NCBI RefSeq assembly: GCF_043290135.1
Contig: NC_134700.1
Coordinates: 155,140,053 to 155,204,052, forward strand
Direction: 5' to 3'
DNA: 64,000 nt
From: Rhipicephalus microplus
Taxonomy: Eukaryota > Arthropoda > Arachnida > Ixodida > Ixodidae
The number at the start of each line of letters is the position of its first letter. The first letter of the stretch is position 1. Below, piece by piece: positions 26,272 to 36,400 of this stretch. The translations under genes were made by a program, and so were the position numbers. Below the pieces are notes generated by a model. That model saw nothing but the letters and a program-made list of their open reading frames with translations, was not told the DNA's origin and made no database searches.

Positions 26272-26767
26272 TGTTACGAAGACGCACCGCCGACGAGGTT
26301 ACGAAGGGCGCCACGAAACTCGCTGCTTACAAGGACACCAGCCGCGCCGACATAGAAGGGACTCGAAGCATTGAGAGGCTTCTCTGACACATAGGTCGAC
26401 TGCTGGCGACGCGCCGCTTGGCTTTTTTTATAGACACCGGGTGGATCTTTGCGCCACCAACGTCCAACCAGAAGCGCCGCTGGCCGTGATGTCAGAATCC
26501 TCCTACGGGGACCCGCCGCTGTGCGTGGTTGCACCCAAGGATGAGGGATGTTGCCACGCATTGCGTAAGACTCGCCAGACTGAAAGGCGCCGATTGCTTT
26601 ATCAGGCTCGTGGGGTGAGGGAGCTCGCTGTGCGTTGCGTAACAGACCAGCGCCGCCACTTGATGACGTCGTTGAGTGTATCGCGTCAGGTGGGCTCGAT
26701 CACTGGCCTTGACACAGATTGCCTTTGCAAAGGCAGTGACGTTCGGTGTGGACTCCCAGGCGTAACA
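26272..26767 (-). repeat. 5' LTR of the Gmr1-like element
   Basis: Begins TGTTACG and ends GTAACA, 496 bp, homologous to 16056-16701. GCGT follows it as target duplication. Confidence 0.85.
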
Positions 26768-26857
26768 GCGTGCGCGGGAGTCTGGGGGTCCTCGGAACTA
26801 AAACTCTCTAACGTGACACGTGCGTAATGGACGGAAGCCTAACCGCGCTTGGTACTA

Positions 26858-26992
26858 CTAGCAAAAACTTGACATCCCTAGCAAGAACTTCGCAGCAGTA
26901 GAAAAAACTTAGCATGCCTAGTATGAGCTTAGCATTAGTAGCAAAATTTTGGATCTCTAGCAAGATCTTCGCATCAGTAGCAAAAGCTTGAA
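26858..26992. repeat. Degenerate tandem repeat, about 20-bp unit
   Basis: About seven units of CTAGCAARAACTTNGCATCAG follow one another immediately right of the LTR element, with point changes and 1-2 base length differences. Confidence 0.8.
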
Positions 26993-27347
26993 GCGAGGTC
27001 GTACAACAGCTTCTCTAATGATTACAGCCTCGCGCCATTACTGCAAGCGGCACCTTCTTTTTTCACTGAAAAGGAATCTTACAAAGCATGAAGACGTCCA
27101 TATAAATATCTACGTTAATACGTTTTTAAGTGCCGTAGCCCTTTCTAAATGCACTGCCACAGCGTTAGATAATAAACAAGGCCGCCTATCGAAAAGGTAA
27201 TTATCAATATGTTTAAGGGCATTAGCAATGTGAGTAAACCACGTCCTTTTTCGTGCAAGAGAATAATTTTATCTTTTTGCGTTAAGCTGTGGCCGGAAAC
27301 TGTTCTTTCCCATGCAATAAAGATTAAACTCATTCGTTCCATTACAG

Positions 27348-27535
27348 GACGAAGCTGTAGAGCGAAGACTGGTGACGATGTTCAAGCGGCAGCTCAAGGG
27401 GTTCCTACTTCCGCCGAAAATACGGCAAGGTATTCTGTACCCTTTAGACGATGAAGAACAACGCATCCTGGACGGTATGCCCATTCGACAGGAGCGTAGC
27501 GTCCCGTGGATGATACACCCGAAGACCACCTTCAG
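27348..27535 (+). CDS. Channel exon: N-terminal HCN domain
   Basis: Acceptor ATTACAG|GAC and donor TTCAG|GTGGG; phase 0 in, two bases left over. It encodes RRLVTMFKRQLKGFLLPP and ends PWMIHPKTTFR, matching the segment before S1 in HCN channels (FWIIHPYSDFR in vertebrates). It has no start codon of its own, since the open frame runs back to the acceptor. Confidence 0.85.
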
Positions 27536-30500
27536 GTGGGCACCTTATCGTAGCATATACATGGTGTTCTGCAACCAATATTTTATTTTTGAATTTTCAA
27601 CGTCCGGCCGTGTGTCCTGTAAACAGTGAATCTCGCCGGGCTGATTGTCATAACTGTTGATGCGATACATCAACCTTCATAAATACGAGCTTGCTATAGG
27701 ACCTTTCGATGTGTACAAACACCGACTCTGTGCAGCCTCCGATTTTGTCCACCGACGTCGAACACCAGTAGTGGCAGGGAAGAAAAGTATTGGTGAGAAA
27801 TCCGCAGACTTTCCATATTTTTCTCGTTTTGCCAAGTATATCAAATACATATTCTAAGTTATACCCACTATTATGAGAGGTTTTCCTTGTATTCTACAAA
27901 TATGCGCCCTTCTGTAACCAAACAACGTGAAAAGAGGCTCTTCTTTTTCTGGGACAAGTTAGAAACATGGTTGGCGATTTGGTCTTCGAGAACGATAGAC
28001 GAAGTGAACGGGGGCATTTTGCGGTGTAACGCATGATACTTCTATCGCAACCTTGAAAACGAATCAATCTGCACTTTAGTGATCTACGTGTCTTGAATTG
28101 TTGTCCTGCTACAGGAACGCGTGGGACTTGTGCATGGTAGTGATGAGCTTCGCCAGCGTCATCCTCGTGCCTCTGAACATCGCCTACTTTGAGAGGGCGC
28201 AGCAGGAGCGATTCGAATGGCGCATCTTCAACATCGCCTCCGACATGCTTTTCTTCGTGGACGTCATCTTCAACTTCAGGACAGGTATTACGATGACTAC
28301 GAACGTGGGCTATATAGCGCGACCCCACTGATCAACCGCCCGACCTTCACGCCCGACAATTCATTCGGGGGTTTCGTGCAGCATAGTATAACCTTGCGCT
28401 ATTCACCAGGGGTTTTGGAAGGAAACTCAGGTCTTTAGTGTGTTGTATGGCAGGCATGAATGTTCCAACCGCTGCAAAAGCTGCTGTCTCGTCGGTGAAC
28501 ATAAACACTTTTGTTCGATGACGAGGCCTTCTAAAACGGAGAAAAACGGAGACTGCAGGGGTGACGTGCCGTCCGCGTGGTACCGATCAGAACCTGCAAC
28601 TACATCAGGTTGTCTTCTGAGGCCGTCGATGATTTCTGTCGTTCACCATTATAGTGCTGCTCAGGTCTAACTGCAGAGGTTGCATAGGACGGAACAGCCG
28701 TTGTATGTCCGCTCTTGTCTTGTCTTTGCAGATCGGTGGTGCTGGGTGCATGACTCTTTGAAAGCTTTCCGATGAGAAAGGACTTGTTGAACCCACCTAC
28801 AAATCTCCTCCCTTTGCAGTTATCTTGCAGGTTTCCGTTTCAGTCTATGCCCCGCCTTAAAACTTGTTAGTGGGACAGACATTTTGTCGCACTTCTGTTC
28901 TTACGAAGTTTTTCTAGCTGCATTGTAACTGCAGCAAATGTCCAGATTTTTAGTGTGCACTCCTAATTTACTCTCGTATTTACTCGTATTTGCGTTTCAT
29001 TGATTTTCGTTTCCTTCGACGTTGAGCGCAAATTTCCGTGGCACAGTTGCCCAAGTCGAAGCTCTCGACGAAAAACTTGCACTCTTTTTCATCATCGTAT
29101 GGCTTCTCCATCAATGCGATTCCCAGCTTCTTCAGACGGTGCACCACGTCTCTTAGAGACGGCATGCTGTTCCTTACCAACGTCTGGCTTCTCCAGCGAA
29201 TGAAGTATGCAGCGTCTTCTGCAGGCGCCGTGCGTCTCTCAGAGACGCCCTGCGCACGTGTCGCTTTGGCGACAGAACTAGCGGTGATAGTTGAACGTAG
29301 GGATGAGTTTGCCGAGTGGCGACAGATCTGTTCTGTAATAACTGTCCACTTGTGATCGTAACTTGCCAAAATCTCTTCACGAGAGTCGCGCCTCAAGTCA
29401 TCCTTTGGGTGTTTCATACTTTCGAATCCCACCGGGCTGCATGTCACCAAATGTAACGGTGAAATCGCATGACTCCAACACAACACAGAAACGAACACTA
29501 CATTTCACACGCAAGCATGGCACCATCGCCTTAACTTCACCCCCATCTTTTGCTCGTCTGCGATGTTGAGCCACTGTCCCATTAAGCGTTCGCCTTATAC
29601 TATAACATCTTTCTAGCACGAGGCGGGGGGAGGTGATCAAAGAAATGAACGCCTGGGCATCATAAAAGGAGGATACTTGATAGTACACAAAATAGTGCAC
29701 TATAAGGGCGTTTCAACATGTCGCTAGCATGCACAGGCTGCAGGAGCCACCAAGTGCATCCCTCCGTTACTGTATACTCTAACTGAAACTGGCGCCAGCA
29801 GATAATACCGGATAATACCGGATAATACCGTCAAAACTGTATTACACTTAACGACGTGTTGATTAACGAGGCATAATTTTGCTAACTTTACTCAGCTTTC
29901 GTACATCAGTAGAATAGGCACTACACTGCACGTTCAGAGGAGTAGGCACTACACTGCACACGAATAGCCATTACACTGCACTACATTTTGACATCAGTAG
30001 AATAGGCACTACACTGCACGTTCGATATATGGTCAAGACGATCGCAACGCTCCATCTTCGATAGTATTGTTACGCATGCCACGTAGCGATATTGCCGCAT
30101 ACACACTAATACGCTTCTTTGACAACTGTAGACGTAGCTAGCGATGACGGAGAAATATCTGCTTGTGTCAGTGCATGTTCCTTCAGACATCGCTATGCAT
30201 CCGTCACGGCGTTCTGGCGGTCATGGGGTTTGGATGCTGACCCACAGGTGATGGTATGGAGTCCCGGCCGCGGCGGGCCCATTTTCGGTGGAGGCGAAAA
30301 TGATCGAGGCCCGTGTACTTGGATTTTTGTGCGCCTTAAAGAACCCTAGGTGGTCCACATTTCCGGAACCCTCCACTATACGACGTCTCTCATGATCATA
30401 TCGTGATTTTGGGACGGTAAACTCCAGCACGTTTTAAAGTTTTTTTTTATTTTACAGGCATTGCCATGAAAGAAGAACACGGCCGCATCAACATGGATCC

Positions 30501-33372
30501 CGACTACGTGGCAGCACAATACCGGCGTGGCTGTTTTTACGTGGACTCGTTCTGCTGCCTGCCGCTGGACTACACTGCCATGGTTGCGCTGCACACGGGC
30601 GACGGGGCCGCTGACCCCTCCACCACGTCGGCATACCCCAGCATCCTGCGCGTCAACAAACTGCTGGCACTGCCGAAAATTGGTCGGCTCACCACCGTGA
30701 TCAGGAACATAGCCGGCGTCGAGGAAAACTTCGTAAGCGTCGGGGCTCACTCACTCACTCACTCACTCACTCATTTTATTCGCACCAATTGCCTTGCTTA
30801 TTGGGTCATAGCAAGAACCTGGCTCGATTGAAATTTCTCTATTTCATTTTCTTCATGGCATCCAGCTTTGCATCAGGAATGACGTCAAAACAAGAGTTCG
30901 CCAAGCACTGCCAGGATACTTAACCTGCCTAAATTATTTATTAGGTTGCGTAAGCAATAATGTGGCAACACTTGTTGCATGCTTCGCATAATATTGATTC
31001 CTATGGTAGGTGGGATCTGTCGTATTTTTTTTTCTTTTCTGTAAAATGGGGGCGTCGTTCAGGATCACTTGAATGATGCGATGCTCAAGACGCATCGCAT
31101 TTTTGCTCCAACTGTTGGCGCAGTTCGTGTATTCCAAAGGAGCGTACGTGCGTCTGCTGTTCAACTTGGGCATGCTGTTCCTCCTCATCCACTGGCACGG
31201 TTGCCTGCAGTTCTACGTAGACCGCCTGGAAGGGTTTCCCACCAAATCCTGGGTGGCGCGTCTCAGTTTGGCGGTGAGTGCTCGTCTTCCCTGCGATAAT
31301 TTGAAATGTGATGCTTTAGGGTTGAAGCTCCTTAGGCCGTGGGTCGTTTCCTCCTCCGTATGTAGGATGTAGCCACCTCTAGTTTATGACTTGCTCAATA
31401 GATGGCGTTGTGTGTATACGTCCTTGGGAATAGTATAACTACATGGCGTTAGTGGTTTTCACAGCATATCCTCAGAATGAATGATGATGAGTGGGGCGAA
31501 GCATCCATCCGTCCATCCATGTGTCCAACCATCCGTGCGTCCGTCTCTTCGTGTTTCCATTCGTCTGTCCGTCTGTCCATACGTCCACCTATGCTTCTGT
31601 GCGTCCATGCGTGCGTCCGGCCGTCTGTCTGTCCGCTCGTGCTTCGTTTCATTCATGCGTCCGTCCGTCCGTGCTTCCATCCGAGTGTCCGTCTGCTTTC
31701 GTTTGTCTCTCTGTCCGTCCGTCTGTACGTTCATCTATGCTTCTGTGCGTACGTCCGCCCGTGCTTCCATTCGTTCTATCCGTCCGTCTATGCTTCTGTG
31801 CGTCCGTCTGTGTGCCCAGCCGTCTGTTTGTCTGTCCGTGCTTCCTTTCATTTATGCGTCCGTCCATCTGTGCTTTCGTCCGTGTGTCCGTTCGTCCGTG
31901 CAACCGTGCATTCGTGCTTCTGTCCCTCCATGCTTCCGTTCGTTCATGCGTCCGTCCATGCGTCCGTCAGCCCGTCCGTGCGTGCGTCAGGGCCTCTGTC
32001 CGTGTGTCATCCCGTCAGCCCGTCCGCGCGTGCGTCGGGGCCTCTGTCCGTGTGTCATCCCATCTAGAGGATGGGATGACACACGGACAGAGGCCCCGAC
32101 TGAATAATCACGGACGTCATCCCTCGTGATTATTCAGTCCATGAATATGCTGTGTATTTTGGGGGCAAGAACATCCACATAAACGACATAATCCTAAAAG
32201 CGCTTTGGGCCACCTTTTCGTGATACTTCAAAAGCGCCTTGGGACGAGTAATATGCCCCTAGACACATATTGCTAAAGTAGTAGTTTTCAACGGGGATCG
32301 CAGTAAAATAAGAGTTTGCGCATTTTTTACATCAGCCCTCAACAACCTGCTTTCCGACAGAGTGGGGTCATCTTAGTATTTGTGCGGACTTACGAATATG
32401 CTTGTATATGCGCATGTATGCATACGGAGTTTTCTTCTCGCTTGAAAGTACATCTCCTTCTAAGTATTACTTAGTTTTCAACTGCTTCATTTTCAGAATG
32501 TTCGGCAGTGCTCGGTGGTCAACGGCATTAGAGGACAGTACTCTCACTAATGTGTATCCACAGCTTTGAGCACTATCTATTCCTTTAAGTGCAAAATGAA
32601 AATAAATAGGTAATTGATTCATCGATTGATAGATGATTGACTGAAGCGCCTATATGATGGGTGAGTGCGGCCACGTGCGATACGAGAAGAAGCAATTTAT
32701 TTCGCGCGTGTGTGATTCTGATGGAATTGGAAACACAGAACTTCAGGTACTACAGGCTGTTAACTCAAATAGTCAATTAACAAATACCCTAGCAAGGAGC
32801 GCATTGATTTAAAATTACTACCTACTTCATGTGGACAATTAACCAATGATGGCTGCCTATTGAAATTAGTCGGGTGTCATCAGGGTATAGTTAAGCGACC
32901 AGGTCATCAAAGCGATGATAGGCTGCTTTATTCATGGGGTTTAACGCTCCAAATCGAGTCGGGCTATCAGAGGCGTCGTAGTGGAGGGTTCCGCTTAGTT
33001 TGGAGCATAGGAGGTTCTTGGGCATTTTGTGACTTCGGCACCAGGTCACGCTAAATAGCGCACATATTTTTGTTGGTTTCCTATTGATGCGTTGCCAATA
33101 TTCGCGCTTAAGTGCTCATTCCTAAATAAAGCTCCCCTTCGTGTTAGGTGGGTAGATGAGCGCTTACTATTTTATAAATGCAAGTGAATCAACTGAGCGA
33201 TTCGTCCGAGGAAGTCACTTGAGCAATTAAGTCGCCTATAGGGATGCCCGAAATCCGTAGTCATTATTCGATTTGAGCATCATAGTTATCGCGTGCGCTC
33301 GCGATCTTAATTGAAAGTATAAGGCACACGTACGCGATTCGACGCCTCAGTTCGTAGCGTCCTCTCTCTCCT

Positions 33373-33443
<71 letters not shown>

Positions 33444-36400
33444 GGAGTAATAATAATTCAATGGGCCAGTTAGTCTTCGTGAAGGTATGGGATATGGCAC
33501 AACGGGAGCGTTGTCAACAAGGATAAATATATTTATTTTCCAACAGTTTCGGGAGGGGTCCTCCCTTCATAGGACCCCTCCCGAAACTGTTGGGAAATAA
33601 ATATATTTATCCTTGTTGACAACGCTCCCGTTGTGCCATATCTCATATATATATATATATATATATATAGCTTGATGAATTCTAAAGAAATTTGCGGCAG
33701 TCGATTCGCAAAGTAATGGGCTCTTTTGATGTCAAGCCACTCGATGATCCCTTTAAAAATTGTGGCGAGGCTTCTTGAAATTGTTGTTTTGAAATAAATA
33801 ACCCTTCAGCCCGAAGTTGTGGAACACCTTTCATAATACTAGCGAACACGCACGAAGGCTACACAGAACGTCACAAAAGAACCGCTGGATTTCAACTGGT
33901 TTTAATCGACATCTATCAGTGGTAGGTCTGGTGATTCTCCTAATTAGTTCTTTGTTGTTGCTGTGTTTGTTTGCGAATACGATAGAAGCATTCAGTCAGT
34001 ACCAGCTAGCCCAGCTAAATCCCCCTGCGGAGCAGCCCCATGTTTGAAAATGCCCAGACGAATGACAAGTTGGCGTTCCTTTTTCTTTATTTCTTTTTAC
34101 TTTTAGGTAACTGTTCCTGCTGCTTGCAGAGCACGAACCAGCTCATTGAACCGTTCCGAAGTCTTTCCTTACCTACAGTGCCTTTTTGTGTCGCGTGTGA
34201 TATGAACGCCGTACGCACGAAAGCCTTCCCGACTCGTTCGCAGAATGCGTCGTGGCCGGTGCAGTACTCGTGGTCGGTGTACGGCTCGACGTCCATGATG
34301 CTGGGCGTCGGCATGGGCGCCACCGAGGCGGACAGCATGACCGACTCGTGGCTCCGCTGCGGCTGCATGGCCACGGGTCACGCCCTGCAAGCGCTGCTGG
34401 TCGGCGCCTGCATCGACATGATCATGTCCATGAACTTCACCTACCTCAGGAACAGGCAAAGGGTGCGGCTATCAACTTACTCGTGTTGCTGTTTATATTC
34501 CGTAGGGCAGGCGTTAGCAACCGGTGGTCCACAGTGCTGTATGCAACCCATGGTACGACGCCAGATACCCACCTTCTCCTTGCCACTTCTTATGTGAAGA
34601 CCCACTTGGCATTATTTACCTCAGGCTGTATATTCAGTTCTAAACTATAACTGCAACCTTGTAACAGTGCGTGATCAAAATAGCCATGATTTATATCTAT
34701 TATTTGTACAGTAAATTGGCTGACGTCCCTCCCCTCCCTCCTCCACACTACTTTGCCATATGGCCGCCACTGTGCCAGCTTAGTGGCCCTCCGCCTGAAA
34801 AGTTTGCTAACCACCGCTACAGGGCGTTCCAACTTTCAAGAAATGTGTGAAAATATTTATGAATAACGGAGTAGAAGATTTGCTCGCAGCATTTACAATT
34901 AATTGCTCTGTTGTGGGGGACATATTAAGAGGGCTTGGAAATTTAGTTTTATTGCACTGCCAAAATTACCTGTGGCTGCTTTTTTTGAAATCTCGTGGCA
35001 GCAATAACATCTTCGCAGATATGATTTAAGTTCTCTCATGTATGACACCATAACTTTTTCTCCATTGATTATAACACTAATAAACTGAATTTATGCAACC
35101 TTGCCCCGGTATTTTTTTGAGTAATGAACGTTAATGCAATTAAATTTTGAGTACTCAAAAGATAACTTGAATCGCAGATTGCGGGCAACTTTTGCATATA
35201 TGTGTTATTATTTCATGTCAGTTGGCATTGCTGTTTGTTGTGTGATCTTGTAAGAGGGCAACGTTCTGCGCGCCTTTATGATGCAAGTAATCTGTTCGCT
35301 GCAGCCAAGGTACGTGCGATCTGCGGAATCTTTTGAAAATCTTTTTGTACATAGCACACTAAAACATGCATGCGTTTCTGGGCCTGCGATTGGATACAAA
35401 GACCGAATTACACTAATATTCACACCTGCTTAACTGGCTTGTTCTGTATTAGTGACTTGTTTTTTTTCTGTTCTCTTTCTCAAGATACGTGACCTGGATG
35501 ACTATATGCAGTACAAGATGCTGCCGATAAATCTGGGGCGCCGTATACGGGACTACGCCGAGAACCGCTTCAAGGGGCTCGTCTTCGACGAAAACCAGAT
35601 CATCAAGTCGCTGTCGGATCCCCTACGGGAGGTGCGTGGAATATGACGGTCTCAAGTTGGGAAAGGCGGCCATTTCTGCTGGAGGTGACGTAGCGCAGCG
35701 CTGACGTGGAAGGGGAGTGGAAGTGCGAAAGATGGATGAGGGCGGGAAGGAGAAACCACCACCTTAATGGCGTTGACCCAAGCTAGTCGGTTATTCATGA
35801 TCATAAAAAAGTAATTGCGCGAAAAAAAAATGATGGACTAACACACATCGCTGGTTTGTCTCTGTATGTTAGTCCGTCGTTTTTTTTGCGATGTTATGTT
35901 TTATGATTCCCTTATCGAGATGAGTATCCACACTTCCAACACTGTGGTGGTCGAATGCATAGGCTTGCTTAAGAGGGGAGGGGGTGTAGGGAGGTGCGAG
36001 ACCCTCAAGCACCTAAGAAAGGCGGGGGGGGGGGGTAATGATAGGTGGAAAAGAAAAAAAGACGCTTACTTCTGCAGCCCTTAAGGGAACATAGTGCAGT
36101 GTCTTGTAGGGGGATGGGGGAAGGGCAATAAAGAGTATAGGAAAGTAGTAGGTGTAGGGATAGGAGCAGTCAAAAGGTCTCAGGTCGCAACACTGGGACG
36201 AAAGGGCAACTGCCGCAGCAACAACAGCAGCCAGTAGTAGTCGGGAGTCCTGTGGAGCGTCTCGATGGTAGTGGGGCACTTCTGCTCCAGCGGCAGGGCT
36301 CTTAGTTGAGCAGGGTGGTTCCGGACTGCTCGCTGAGCGCTGCAAGGCACACGGCACGCAACGGGTGGTCCGGGGGTAGCGAATCTCCGACCGCGCGCTT

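Larger units (their letters stand above)
16056..26767 (-). mobile_element. Ty3/gypsy-type LTR retrotransposon with integrase before RT (Gmr1-like), nested insertions
   Basis: The element is bounded by LTRs that begin TGTTACG and end GTAACA, and by a 4-bp target duplication (GCGT at 16052-16055 and 26768-26771). It reads on the - strand: gag (25.9-24.85 kb), protease (about 24.7 kb), integrase (23.9-22.8 kb), RT (22.4-21.75 kb, resuming at 18.0 kb) and RNase H (to about 17.3 kb). The likely primer-binding site lies just inside the right LTR (GTGGATGGCAGCTGCGGG on the - strand). Removing two SINEs and one Harbinger transposon restores continuity of integrase into RT and of RT itself, so the unusual order is original. 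LTR divergence and internal stops show an old copy. Confidence 0.85.
28285..30457 (+). other. Intron after the S1-S2 exon, with repeats
   Basis: It holds a 172-codon - strand frame at 28980-29498 of unknown origin, a (GATAATACCG)3 repeat near 29803-29830, a minisatellite at 29907-30022 and a diverged SINE at 30262-30428. No further channel exon is apparent. Confidence 0.5.

Noticed and set aside
16056..26767. Rearrangement as the cause of the integrase-before-RT order
   Set aside because: The coding sequence is continuous from integrase into RT once the SINEs with clear duplications are ignored, and both LTRs and target duplications are in place.
34040..34597. A 185-codon + frame over the pore exon read as a separate gene
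   Set aside because: Only 34244-34462 of it matches the HCN pore and S6; the rest reads into introns on both sides.
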